NCBI GenBank assembly: GCA_034508935.3
Contig: CM067444.1
Location: 60,391,172-60,455,171, forward strand
Length of the DNA stretch: 64,000 bases
Direction: 5' to 3'
DNA from: Berghia stephanieae
Taxonomy: Eukaryota > Mollusca > Gastropoda > Nudibranchia > Aeolidiidae
Each line of letters starts with the position of its first letter. Positions within the stretch are counted from its first letter, which is position 1. The notes beneath the pieces were generated by a model. The model saw only the letters and a program-made list of their open reading frames with translations, had not been told where the DNA came from and made no database searches. The position numbers and the translations under genes were made by a program. Of the stretch, positions 44,921 to 64,000 are shown piece after piece.

Positions 44921-45184
44921 CAGACCTGCATATTACTACAAACAAATCAAATAGTAGAAATAAGAATTTTTGTCTCCAGCTACAGAGCTGCATAGGTCTC
45001 TTTGACTCAATAAATCATGTTGAAAAAGAAAGTTTAGCTTCTTAGAACCTATATTCAGGACTTTGGGTTGGACCATGCTGAGACTGAGAGCAAATTGTTT
45101 ATTTCATTTCTAAAGCTATTAAAGTAAATTTTTCGTTTTGCCCTTGGAAACTACGAATTTTTGAAATTTCAAGTAGGCAGCTCT
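44921..45184. mobile_element. MITE family F, short copy
   Basis: atcagacctgcatattacta to aatttcaagtaggcagctct, about 264 bp with imperfect inverted ends. Confidence 0.75.
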
Positions 45185-45334
45185 GTCTATCCCATTATCC
45201 ATTGTCTCTTTCTTGTATAATCCTGTTCTTGTCTCGAGTGAGATACTGGTTTTGCCCAGACGGGCTGGATTCCTCTGCCATGAGGAAAGTAGTTAAGGGT
45301 TTTCACGTATTACTGCAAAACGTTGACATGGGAA

Positions 45335-45368
<34 letters not shown>
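45335..45368. repeat. Poly-G run, 34 bases
   Basis: The longest uninterrupted G tract of the window; the exact length may be uncertain in the assembly. Confidence 0.95.
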
Positions 45369-45369
<1 letters not shown>

Positions 45370-45595
45370 TCAGACCAAAGATCGTGTAGTGTAATCAAAA
45401 AAGTACCCATTTAACTCGCTCAATCCTCTAGAGATTTTTGCTACTTTTCAAAATTGGAAAAAATGTATTAAAAATAAGTATGTACAAAGATAGTTTTATT
45501 CAATGATTAACACTAACATTTAAAAACTAATAACATTAGCTTTGCTGATACGCCTATAATTTGTCTCAGAAAAATGTAATAAATAGGCATGGGGT

Positions 45596-46730
45596 TTGTT
45601 TGTTTGTTTTTAAGGGTTTTACGACGCTTGCAACACATTTAGGTTATATCAGCGCCAGTAAGCGGGTGGTTGGATGGGAGCATCACCCTTGAATCATATA
45701 CCTATGATGTTCGCATAGGTGTACGATCGATAGTGATGTCGTTTCTTCTTCTCTTTACTAGCCTATCCTGCTTCTTTGGTTTGTGATTGTACTTTTGACA
45801 GGGGATATTTTTTTTCTGTAAATCTTCTGCCTGTTTGTTCTTGGTTATTTATAATTTAGCTTATGATATCTTTGGGTTATGATTTTGATTTACATCTATT
45901 TTTGTTAGATTGCTTGTTTTTTTGTTTCAGCGGTCTCTCATATAACCTCAATTGTGTTGGAAGAGACCTAAAGCAACAAACAAAAAACAAAAAAAAAAAA
46001 AAAAGCGCCAGTAAAAAGGAAGAAAATGAGATAGTGAAAAGTTCTAGAATTACAATTAAAGCACCCAAGAGAAAGGAAGACAAAAGGGGAACTGGGAACA
46101 AATAGGGATCAGATGCATATTCCAAGAGCAAACCATCAATTTACTTAGTTTGAGATCACCTATAAGATTGTTTGTTTTGTTTTTAAGGGTTTTACGGCGC
46201 TTGCAACACATTAAGGTTATATCAGCGCCAGTAAAAAGGAAGAAATGGGATAGTAAAAAGTTATAGAATTCAATTAAAGCACCCAAGAAAAGGTAAGACA
46301 AAGGGGAATTTGTTCAAATAGGGAACAGATGTAGATTCCAAGAGCACACTATCAAAGTACTTAGTTTAAGATCACCTAAAAGTCTCATCCAGACACAAGC
46401 ACAGGTCCCCACTAAGAGGAATACACTCAAATGTTAACAAATCAAATATAACATGTAAATAAAACATAATACAGTACATAACAGAGAGATGATTTACAAG
46501 GAAAAAAATATCATCTCCCAAAGCAATAACTATACATTCGACTGTTTCCCTCTCAGCCAAGGTTAGGACAAAACCAAGCAATCTCATTCCAAGACAAAGA
46601 CAGAAAGCATGTTGGAAACAGATATAAGGGGATAGAAGACACAGTATGTACCTCCCTGCCCGCTATGGGAGGTCAGGATCCCCACCCAGACCTATAAGAT
46701 TCATCCAGACACAAGCAAACAATCCAACAA
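45596..46730 (-). mobile_element. Retroposon C copies (minus) interrupted by retroposon D
   Basis: C sequence in minus orientation begins at 45,596 (tttaagggttttacgacgct), is interrupted at 45,662-46,004 by D, and resumes at 46,005 (gccagtaaaaaggaagaaaa). A second C copy follows from about 46,170 and ends in the 5' end at 46,690 (gtcaggatccccacccag). Further C copies in the same orientation follow to 50,040. Confidence 0.8.
45662..46004 (+). mobile_element. Retroposon D, full length, inserted into C with 10-bp TSD
   Basis: 343 bp, from GCGGGTGGTTGGATGGGAGC to an A-rich tail after GGTCTCTCATATAACCTCAA..GTTGGAAGAGACC. The flanks GCGCCAGTAA (45,652-45,661 and 46,005-46,014) are an exact target-site duplication made inside the C element. 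The 5' part has a possible Pol III A box (GGTTGGATGGG) and a partial B box (TGTTCGCAT); this is weak. Confidence 0.9.
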
Positions 46731-46737
46731 AGAGGAA

Positions 46738-47084
46738 CCTACTTGTTTGTTTTTGTTTTTTGTTTGTTTGTTGCTTTAGGTCTCTTCCAACACAATTGAG
46801 GTTATATGAGAGACCGCTGAAACAAAAAAAACAAGCAATCTAACAAAAATAGTACAAATGTAAATCAAAATCATAACCTTAAGATATCATAAGCTAAATT
46901 ATAAATAACCAAGAACAAACAGGCAGAAGATTTACAGAAAAAAAATATCCCCTGTCAAAAATACAATCACAAACCAAAGAAGCAGGATAGGCTAGTAAAG
47001 AGAAGAAGAAACGACATCACTATCGGATCGTACATCCATGCGAACATCATAGGTATATGATTCAAGGGTGATGCTCCCATCCCG
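46738..47084 (-). mobile_element. Retroposon D, full length, second copy
   Basis: 347 bp in minus orientation between exact CAAAGAGGAA repeats (46,728-46,737 and 47,085-47,094), again inside C sequence. It begins GCGGGATGGGAGCATC, that is, at the same base as the other copies apart from a short deletion. Confidence 0.9.
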
Positions 47085-47094
47085 CAAAGAGGAA

Positions 47095-47355
47095 TACACT
47101 CAAATGCTTACATTATACATTTAAAATAACAAACATAATAATACATAACAGAGAGATGATTTACAAGGAAAAAAATATCTCCCAAAACAATAACTATGCA
47201 TTTGACTTTCCCTCCCAGCTAGGACTCGGGACAAAACCAAGTAATCTCATTCCAAGACAAAGACAGAAAGCAAGTTGGAAAACAGATATAGGGGATAGAA
47301 GACACAACAAGTACCTCCCTGCCCACTATGGGAGGTCAGGAACCCCACCCAGTAG
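47095..47355 (-). mobile_element. Retroposon C, 5' half continuing after D
   Basis: Resumes C sequence in minus orientation (acactcaaatgcttacatta) to the 5' end ggtcaggaaccccacccag. It is followed by intergenic sequence and, at 47,545-47,640, half of the foldback element found at 40,211. Confidence 0.75.
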
Positions 47356-47659
47356 GCATGTGGTAAAAGTAACCCAGGTAAACAACAGATATAGTCGGTG
47401 TTAGGGCCGAGTGAGTTAACCTTCATCAAAATTGGGACAAAAGATACGTGGATTCGAGTTTTTGCAAGAGAAGGCCTATTTATTTTGGAAATCTCCCAGT
47501 CCACAGTAACATAAGAGCAACGCCACTATCACATTATCTCATTCGTCTGTAGTGTTTCATTCATCCTGTTTTGTTGATAAAGGGAAAACCCGAAACGTCC
47601 ACAGTATCTGTCTTTGTCTAATAAATTGAAGCTTGCAAGTCAATACATATTGCTATTTT

Positions 47660-48130
47660 TGTTAGATTATAAGCACTTAAAGAAATAGTATAATATAAAT
47701 CCTAAATTAACAGTGACTAAATTTTAAACGAGTGATGTTTCGAGCGTTACGAAGCATTAATAAATCAAAATATTTCCTTCGATTTACTCGTTGTTCCATC
47801 TCCTTGACTATTTATTTCCAGTCAAACATTCCTACATTCGATCCATAGCTACTTTTAGTAGATGCCAAACAGACAAATAGGACAGTCCCAATCCCACAGT
47901 TAATTAGTGTATTTATCACAATATTTTTACACACTGATGAATGAATTGCATCGCGACATCCGACACTGACAACACTGCATTTTTTTTCTCAGTCGTCTGT
48001 TAAAATTATTGTAACTGATGCTCAGGTTCTGTGGGATATTGCTTCGGGTCATAGGCAAGTACTTAATTAAAGTGGCTTTGGGTCGTCAGTTCAGGTGACC
48101 AGTTGATATCAGGGGCAAATTTATTGAGGT
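47660..48130. other. Intergenic, no element recognised
   Basis: AT-rich sequence between C copies; no frames or repeats of note. Confidence 0.5.
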
Positions 48131-48134
48131 TCTT

Positions 48135-50040
48135 TTGTTGTTTTTATGGGTTTTACGGCGCTTGCGACACATAAAGGTCATATCAGCGCCAGTAAAAAGA
48201 AAGAAAACGGGATAGTAAAAAGTTCTAGAATTATAATTGAAGTACTAAGAAAAAGGAAGACAAAGGAAAATGATTCAAATAGGAAACAGATGTAGATTCC
48301 AAGAGATTCCACAATCAGTGTACTTAGTTTGATTCGTTTTTATTTTTTAGGGTTTTACGGCGCTTGCAACACATTAAGGTCATATCAGCGTCGGTAAAAA
48401 AGAAGAAAATGGGAAAGTAAAAAGTTCTAGAATTACAATTCAAGCACCAAGAAAAGGTAAGACAAAGGGGAATTGGTTCAAATAGGGAACAGGTGTAGAT
48501 TCCAAGAGCACACTATCAAAGTACTGAGTTTGAGATCAGCTAAACGTCTCATCCAGACACAAGCACAGGTCCCCACTAAGAGGGATATACTCAAATGTTT
48601 ACAAATCATATATGGTATGTAAACAAAACATAATACAGTGCATAACAGAGAGATGATTTACAAGGAAAAAAACATCATCTCCCACAACTATACATTTGAC
48701 TGTTTCCCTCTCAGCCAGTATATCCAGCCAGGGCCAGGACAAAACCAAGTAATCTCATTCCAAGACAAAGAAATAAAATATACGGGGATAGAAGACACAG
48801 TAAGTACCTCCCTGCCCACAATTGGAAGTCGGGAACCCCACCCAGGTACTTAATTTGAGATCACCTAAATGATAAATGTCTCATCCTGACACAAGCACAG
48901 GTCTCCACTACGAGGAGGAATGCACTCAAATGTTTACAAATCATATACATTTAAACCAAAAATAATACAGTACATATCAGAGAGATGGTTTACAAGACAA
49001 AAAAATATCATCTCCCAAAACTGTTTCCCTCCCTGCCAGGGCCAGGATAAAACCAACTAATCTCATTCTAAGACGAAAGACAGCAAGCATGTTGGAAAGA
49101 AATATAGGAATAGAAGACACAGTAAGTGCCTCAATGACCACTATGGGAGGTCAGGAACCCCAGCCAGAGGGGCAATTTTAAATTTTCGATTCACAAATAA
49201 AACCACTGAAAGTTTAAATAAAATATACGATAATTTTCAAATGTATGCACTGTTTGTTTTTGTTTTTGTTTTTAAGGGTTTTACGGCGCTTGCAACACAT
49301 TAAAGTCATATCAGCGCCAGTAAAAGGATGAAAATAAGATAGTAAAAAGTTCTAGAATTACAATTAAAGTGGCCAAGAAAAGAGAAGACAAAAGGGGAAT
49401 TGGTTCAAATAGGAAACAGATGTAGATTCCAAGAGCACACCGTCAAAGTACTTAGTTTGAGATTACTAAAAGTCTCATCCAGACACAAGCACTGGTCCCC
49501 GCTAAGAGGAACACACTCAAATGTTTTACAAATCAATAAAATATAAAGAAAGCATAATACAGTGCATAACAGAGAGATGATTTACAATGAAAAAAATATC
49601 ATCTCCCAAAACTAACTATACATTCGACTGTTTCCCTCTCAGCCAGGGCATCTGGCCAGGACCAGGACAAAACCAAGTAATCTCATTCCAAGACAAAGAT
49701 TGTTTGTTTGTTTTTAAGGGTTTTACGGCGCTTGCAACACATTTAGGTTATATCAGCGCCAGTAAAAAGGAAGAAAATGGTTACATTATACATTCAAAAT
49801 AAAAATAATAATACATAACAGAGAGATGATTTACAAGGAAAAAAATATCATCTCCCAAAACAATAACTATGCATTTGACTGTTTCCCTCCCAGCTAGGAC
49901 TCCGGCCAGAGCCAGGACAAAACCAAGAAATCTCATTCCGAGACAAAGACAGAAAGCATGTTGGAAAACAGATATAAGGGGATAGAAGACACAGTTTGTA
50001 CCTCCCTGCCCGCTATGGGAGGTCAGGATCCCCACCCAGG
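48135..50040 (-). mobile_element. Cluster of retroposon C copies, minus orientation
   Basis: At least four further C copies, full or truncated, each beginning on the plus strand with ttttacggcgcttgcaacac-like sequence (48,150, 48,350, 49,274, 49,718) and several 5' ends of the type gaccccacccag or ggatccccacccagg (48,840, 49,165, 50,035). Copies sit within or against each other, all in one orientation. Confidence 0.8.
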
Positions 50041-50403
50041 TATGCACTGTATGTTGATTAATTAACCGAAACTCACACTAAAAGACAACAGTAAAAAAAA
50101 GAAAAGAAAAGCATCCATGTCAATGGTCCGAAGCAACAGGAGGTCACATGACCATTAGTTGGAAGCATTAATTCAAAGATGACTAGATGCCACCATTTAA
50201 TCATAAAAAGGAACTGTTTCTGCTTTGAATCAAACTGTATGAAACCTTTTTGTTTCGGGGTGATTTCGTGAAAATAGATTCGATTAATTAATAATCAATA
50301 AATTCATAGATAACGTCACGTTTGACTTTTTTTATTATTTATTTGCAATAGTGAAATACAAAATGATCAAATGAATGATTTTGTAATATAGCACAGACGT
50401 TTT

Positions 50404-50642
50404 AATGCATTTCAAAGACCTGAACAAGTGTGTATGGAAGATGTCAGACAATGCATTTCAAAGACCTGAAAAAGTGTATGAAAGGTGTCAGACAATGCAT
50501 TTCACAGATCTGAACAAGTGTGTATTAAAGGTGTCAGACAATGCATTTCAAAGATCTGAACAAGTGTGTATGAAAGGTATCAGGCAATGCATTTCACAGA
50601 TCTGAACAAGTGTGTATTAAAGGTGTCAGACATGCATTTCAC
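50404..50642. repeat. 47-bp minisatellite, about 5 units
   Basis: Units with aatgcatttcaaagacctga, caagtgtgtatgaaagg and tgtcagac, spaced 43-47 bp. It gives a fortuitous 66-codon frame that is not taken as a gene. Confidence 0.92.
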
Positions 50643-53040
50643 AGATCTTGAAGTTGAACATAAATACTGATTTGGGATTAAATTATGTCAATACAATGAC
50701 TATAGGTGGAGCATTGTTACTTTTCTAAATGAAATCTCATTCATATTAAATACAAAAGGCAGAATCAATTTCGTCTCCCCTTTAGAACCTTTACGTAGGT
50801 CAAATAATACTGCTGATGATATGTGATAAAAAAGAATTGGGAACTTTTGTGATATGACGAATGACATGAGTATGAGGTCAATTCCTTTGATGAAATCACC
50901 ATTGTTTCTGGGGGTGTGCATTTGTATATATCACAAGAGATTAAGTAAGGTCTACTCAATTTCATTATCGCAATTCAGGGATGGAAGTTATATTATGCTT
51001 GAAAATGGTAACACACACACAATTCATGAATTAGAATAAAACATTAACTAGGATCATGAGTAAAAACACCATCACGTTACTTTTTATGTTACTTTCTTAT
51101 GTTAGGGATATAAACAGTCTACTTCAATTTAAATTAAAGTAGGGCGTGCAATTATACAGAATGTATAAGAGAAAGAGAGAGAGAAATCTCAGGGTCTCGA
51201 TTGGAATTTGTTCTTTAGTCTTTGACTTTGAATACACCAATGAATGACATATCACTATGCCATCAACTTTTCAGAGAGGCATTATGATCCTCTATGAGAT
51301 TGAGGAGTCAGAGATTCTATATTCCGATACACTGTTCCAATACTATACATCTCAATAAGGAGAAGAGTGGGTAGAAAGCCAAGGGCAAACATAATCTTGC
51401 CTTGTATTTGTATCGAACCGAACAGTTAATTACGAAATGCAGAGTAGAGTATTTCACGTGCCAACGGAGTGAAGAACTGTTTGAAAAGTGGAGAATTTAA
51501 AATCTAAAGAATAATATATATATATCTTCGATTATAAAAGCCATGATATTCAAATTTAGAATTCAAACCTTTCTTTGTAAATTAGAAAGTATAATTATGG
51601 TGAGCATTTATTTCCATCATAAATAGACAATAATGCATATCATATTACATAAATCGGATCGACCAAAAAATCAAATTGACTACAAAAGTATAAGCTACAG
51701 ACCACATTATGTTATACTTGTAGAATAAATAATATACATTTAAAAACAAACCCTTAATTATAGCAAAATCCTGTAATTGTAAATATAAACCAAAGAGGTA
51801 TAGAGAGTAATGATAATGGTGCCTATATATGCAAAAAAAACAAACAAAAAACAAAAACAAATGAAAGCATGATTTCAAATCACAATTTAATGACCATAAT
51901 ACATAACAGAGGTGGCGATTAGACAACCTGGGTGAAGAATGGTCATTCTATCACTTTAAAGTAATTTTATTAATTTATCAACGTTTGATACTTTTGTGTT
52001 CATTTTTTATTTTCTCTCACTTTGAATGTTCGCTGGGCATAAGTACTTGAAGTTCTCTGGTACCTAATCTTGGATCACTATCATTTTCAATGGCAATGAA
52101 AAACAGTCACAGACATCGAATGCAAAGACAGGTTTTTATGTTGCATACATTAAATATGAATGCAGAAAAAAATGGTGATGTTTTCGGACTGAGAGAATTA
52201 TAGTAATGTGATGGTCGCCAAATATGTATGGTTGGACAAAAGGGAAACTACAAGTGCAGACGTGTACCATCACAAGACAGATGTTACTCGACAGTTGGGA
52301 TGATTTAATGCTTATATTCTTCACAATGGATAGGTACATATTTCCACTATTAACACTCGCCAATAAATAAATCAATATTAAAAAACTCATACATATTATT
52401 TGCATTTAGCATGCTTTTGTTTGTGTGCCTATGCTAACACACCTAGGATGATTGAATCATAACCTGCCAATACCAACAATACCTGTCAATCATACAGATA
52501 TAGATGTATTTATCATTTTGTTTGATGAGATTCTTTACGTTTTTTTAAACAAACAAATCAAACATAGTCAATGAAAAAAACTTATCAAGGAGATTCGTGT
52601 AGATTAGCAAAATGTAGTTTTAAAAAATTAATATAACAGCTTAAAAAAAAAAAGAACAAAATACCAAACACAGAACATTCCGAGCCAACAGCAAGAAACA
52701 ATGGAAACATAAATGAATTACTAAAAAAACAGATCGACTACAGAGAAAATATAAGGCACGTCCTCTCTGTATAAAAATCTTGGAATGTCATTTTGTTTTT
52801 TTTGTTTTTTTGAAGCTGTTATATTCATTTTTGTCTATTACTTCTAGCAGCTTAGTATCAATAGTAATAGCAAAATGTATTGGCATTTGCTGTGTAATGC
52901 TTGAACTTGAATCAAGGGTTGAATTTATTTAGCGAACCGTTTATAATATATTCTTAACTTGTTCATCACAATAAAGAGTGTAATCTGAGCAAAGCAAATA
53001 AAAATATAAAAACCATAAATTATACAACAATTTTACCAAC
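50643..53040. other. Intergenic, mostly unique AT-rich sequence
   Basis: No coding signal. The only repeat noticed is a half foldback near 52,640-52,770 (aacaaaataccaaacacaga, gaaacataaatgaattac) related to the element at 58,393-58,612. It includes the region downstream of the PEPM stop, where no single poly(A) site could be chosen. Confidence 0.5.
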
Positions 53041-53064
53041 ATTTTTCAAAACCCCAAAAAAGAT

Positions 53065-53074
53065 AATAATAATA

Positions 53075-53161
<87 letters not shown>
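53065..53161. repeat. (AAT)n microsatellite
   Basis: About 30 AAT units with two AAAT interruptions. Confidence 0.97.
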
Positions 53162-53162
<1 letters not shown>

Positions 53163-53823
53163 TGCGAAAAAAAAAACAAAAAAAAAAACAAAAACCCCAA
53201 ACAAACAAGGAACAATTTATCAAATAAATATTGGAATAAGTAAAGATGGAATCAATTAAGCATCTTGAACACTTTCCCTTAATATACATGAACAATCCCG
53301 CAACGTATATGGACTGTTAGGATATATTATTAAACATAACAGCCACTACTTTAAATGCAACATGAACAAATGAAATGCTGCCATGAAGTAAGAAGCAAAT
53401 GAGTAACCAGAAAAAAAAAGAAGAAAAACAAATTTTTTAATTTTTTAAATAGTTTTTTTTTCTAAATCAATATTGTGACTTCACAGATGATTTTTGATTC
53501 TCAAAATTGCTAAAAAAAATATTAAAAACCATTCAGTCTGAGGTTGTATGATCCAAAGTACTACCTGCCATTTTCAAAGAAAGAACAGAATTACTGTAAG
53601 GTCTTTTTTATATCAGAAGGGAATCTTACGTGACATTATAAATCATACAAGTCAGAACATATCTTGTTTCCAAAAAAATAAAATAAAAGGTTTCACTTCT
53701 CATTGACATATGTCTTTCTTAGTTACATACGAATAGAATTACCATCAGCAGACGTCCACAACAAGGCAACAACACAAGCTCTCATTGTATCTTTTCACAG
53801 TATCGACGTTTTTTTTTTTGGTT

Positions 53824-61488
<7,665 letters not shown>

Positions 61489-61612
61489 CTTATACCATTG
61501 ACATAATCTAATTTAATTATATTATAGAGAACACTAGTGTGGTGTCAAAATACAGGTTCCAATCAACTCGGAAGTGAGAGATCTCAGTTCTCTGGAGGAC
61601 TGAATACATCCA

Positions 61613-61664
61613 ATAATAATAATAAATAATAATAATAATATAATAATAATAATAAATAATAATA

Positions 61665-61700
<36 letters not shown>

Positions 61701-61751
61701 TAAGATGATGATGATGATGATGATGTGATGATGATGATGATGATGATGATT
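61613..61751. repeat. (AAT)n followed by (ATG)n microsatellite
   Basis: Compound trinucleotide repeat upstream of PEPM exon 1. The putative PEPM promoter would lie between 61,489 and this tract; no TATA box was recognised. Confidence 0.95.
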
Positions 61752-61945
61752 AATGAATCGAGTTCGACAGACGGGTGGGGGGAGGAAGGGACGCGCATTT
61801 GACCAATCCATATAAGGGGTTTGCGCATTTTGGGCATTCTCTAATTTAGGTGAGAAGACATTTGATGAATTAAATGGTTTTCTTTACCGAACAAGCAAAA
61901 TACTACTTTGGTTTTGTTTTGTTTTGTTTATTGCGGTCTTTAAAG

Positions 61946-62031
61946 GGGGGGGGGGGGGGGGGGCTTTGTTTTCGCCGTCACATTTCGTGAGCTGAAATTT
62001 AATAGAAGAGGAGGTGCGAATAGGCTTTATT

Positions 62032-62062
<31 letters not shown>

Positions 62063-62066
62063 GGGG
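61946..62066. repeat. Two poly-G runs
   Basis: About 18 G at 61,946-61,963 and 26 G at 62,041-62,066, the second followed by (CG)n. Quadruplex-prone if read as written. Confidence 0.95.
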
Positions 62067-62505
62067 TGCGCGCGCGCAATGTTTCTGAGAGAAATAGACT
62101 ATTTGATACAGTTGAGTACCATTATATCAGAAAATAAAGTATTGATACAGTGTGCAGTAAGCAGGGATTTTACATACAATTGTATGTGCTAAAATCAAAA
62201 TTTATCCCAACCTTAGTCATTTCTGGTTGTTTTATAAAATACATACACAATATATAGTATATTGTGTATCTTATCGATAGAACGAAGTTGACGTCACTCA
62301 GGTCTTTATTATTGTCTTTTGCCATCCATGTTTATGAGTATATTTCACTAAACTGTATTAACCAGACTATAAAATTTCATGGTTACACACAGTTTTGTGT
62401 GTTGGTCCGTTATATTTCAGGATGGTAATGTTGTGAGCTTCTGAGCCAAGCGCATACTATCTATTAATCACCTAGTTGCGTCACTCTTCATCACATGAAG
62501 CTGAA
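62067..62505. other. Intergenic, no element recognised
   Basis: Unique AT-rich sequence before the minisatellite; a block near 62,285-62,420 (aaactgtattaaccagacta) is loosely like the sequence flanking 32,290. Nothing coding. Confidence 0.4.
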
Positions 62506-63182
62506 GCTGCAACTATTTTGGATTGGATTGGATTGGCTTTAAAACACCAAATATCACTTACAACTATTTTGGATTGTATTAGATTGGCTTTAAAACACCA
62601 AATATCGCTTACAACTATTTTGGATTGGGTGGATTGACTTTAAAACACCAAATATCGCTTACAACTATTTTGGATTGGATTGGATTGGCTTTAAAACACC
62701 AAATATCGCTTACAACTATTTTGGATTGGATTGGATTGGCTTTAAAACACTAAATATCGCTTACAACTATTTTGGATTGGATTGGATTGGCTTTAAAACA
62801 CCAAATATCGCTTACAACTATTTTGGATTGGATTGGATTGGACTTTTTAAAACACCAAATATCGCTTACAACTATTTTGGATTGGATTGGATTGACTTTA
62901 AAACACCAAATATCGCTTACAACTATTTTGGATTGGATTGGATTGGCTTTAAAACACCAAATATCGCTTACAACTATTTTGGATTGGATTGGATTGGCTT
63001 TAAAACACTAAATATCGCTTACAACTATTTTGGATTGGATTGGATTGGCTTTAAAACACCAAATATCGCTTACAACTATTTTGGATTGGATTGGATTGGA
63101 TTGGCTTTAAAACACCAAATATCGCTTACAACTATTTTGGATTGGATTGGATTGGCTTTAAAACACCAAATGTCGCTTACGA
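62506..63182. repeat. 51-bp minisatellite, about 13 units
   Basis: Unit: aactattttggattggattg, gattggctttaaaacaccaa, atatcgcttac. Most units are identical; variants differ by a missing or extra GATTG or a single base. The length is divisible by three, so a 189-codon frame with a 17-residue period runs through it. Confidence 0.97.
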
Positions 63183-63333
63183 TTGTACATGAAATCAAAG
63201 ACAAATATAACATCGATCGGCTTCAAACAAGGCTTACCACCTGATGAGTTAAAAATAGGCTCTTGACACCCAGCAATACATAGTTACTGTAGTTTGGTTT
63301 AAAATGAATCTGACAAATGTTAGTACACGTTGG

Positions 63334-63560
63334 GGGCAGCGTGGTGCAGCGGTACGGTCTTTGATTCGTATCCGAAAGGTACCGAGTTCGAATACCCGCT
63401 GCGTTGTGTGGACTTGAGCAAGTCACCTCGCCCTAGCTCAGTTTGCGGCGCTGCACTTGGCTGACGCCTGGGTTATTGCAGCTTCCCGTGAAATAGACCC
63501 GAAAGAGAAATTTCCCCATGGGAGGAATAAAGGGAATTTTAATTTATTTTATTTATTAAT
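63334..63560 (+). mobile_element. Third SINE family, single copy
   Basis: tRNA-like head GGGGCAGCGTGGTGCAGCGG (A box) and GAGTTCGAATACCCGC (B box). The body has GACTTGAGCAAGTCACCTCG and GCACTTGGCTGACG. The 3' end is T/A-rich (aattttaatttattttattt). It is distinct from SINE-A and SINE-B. Confidence 0.8.
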
Positions 63561-63648
63561 AGACAAGCACCTTATCAAAAAGGTGGTAGGCATACAGGCA
63601 CAGGTACACTAGGACACAACCTCCCAAATAGGTATTGCACACACAAAT

Positions 63649-63652
<4 letters not shown>

Positions 63653-63688
<36 letters not shown>
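63653..63688. repeat. (CA)n microsatellite
   Basis: About 18 CA units. A longer one is at 55,603-55,651. Confidence 0.97.
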
Positions 63689-63689
<1 letters not shown>

Positions 63690-63844
63690 ATAAGATTCTC
63701 ATAAAAGTTATACAATCATAACGACGGGTGCTTTGATTTCTGATAAGAGATAATGGTAAAACATCGTAAAAGTTTAGATAAAAACTACCTTAGAAACCAA
63801 AACCAATAATCAAGTCAAATCATTAAAAAGGATCAAAGGGTAGC

Positions 63845-63905
63845 AATTTTTATTATCCGTTTCACGCTATAGAAACCGGGATAAACTCCGGTTCCACGGT
63901 CCTTA
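63845..63905 (+). mobile_element. SINE-B 3' end fragment
   Basis: ttattatccgtttcacgcta, tagaaaccgggataaactcc, ggttccacgg match the 3' end of SINE-B. Confidence 0.65.
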
Positions 63906-64000
63906 TGCGCAAGAACAATCGTGACTGTATTCAATAGTTCAACCAATGGAATCACTGTTTCCTTGAGCTCTACTAGACAAACTCACCAGAAGCTACACAA

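Noticed and set aside
62675-63244. 189-codon open frame with a 17-residue period
   Set aside because: It is the 51-bp minisatellite read through; the period is divisible by three and no start context or conserved protein is visible.

Overview
The window is animal nuclear DNA: AT-rich, intron-rich, full of short tRNA-derived SINEs, foldback elements and microsatellites. It carries pieces of three conserved genes, all found by chaining GT-AG exons in phase. The SINE heads and bodies (tRNA-Arg-like head, tail ending GCGCTATATAAAAGCTC) and an animal phosphoenolpyruvate mutase fit a marine invertebrate. From memory of its SINEs I favour an echinoderm, probably a sea urchin, but the species is not proven by the sequence.

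Layout. (1) 317-5,912, minus strand: the N-terminal six exons of a condensin II subunit D3 gene (NCAPD3), running off the left edge. (2) 5,913-10,651: a divergent intergenic region with two LINE families, repeats and one intact tRNA-Val(AAC) gene at 9,984-10,056. (3) 10,652-42,712, plus strand: a complete FET-family RNA-binding protein gene (FUS/EWSR1/TAF15 type), 17 exons predicted, 500 codons plus stop. It has a Q/G/Y-rich low-complexity N-terminus, RGG boxes, one RRM, one RanBP2-type zinc finger and a C-terminal ..RPY nuclear-import signal. Its roughly 11-kb first intron holds TIR elements, a 120-bp satellite with higher-order structure and a duplicated segment. (4) 43,060-53,823: convergent intergenic region with a nested cluster of two related retroposon families, here called C and D. 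(5) 53,824-61,488, minus strand: seven exons of phosphoenolpyruvate mutase (PEPM), the C-P bond-forming enzyme of phosphonate synthesis; one exon junction does not close in phase. (6) 61,489-64,000: upstream of PEPM, with G-runs, a 51-bp minisatellite and a third SINE family.

The three genes act in unrelated processes (chromosome condensation, RNA metabolism, phosphonate synthesis) and nothing suggests an operon-like link. The most unusual signals are in the repeats: two retroposon families share a 3' hairpin whose loop is conserved while both sides of the stem differ but still pair; SINE tails lie just inside the intron at three of the six PEPM 5' splice sites; SINE modules have been swapped between families; and several long hairpins lie close behind 5' splice sites.
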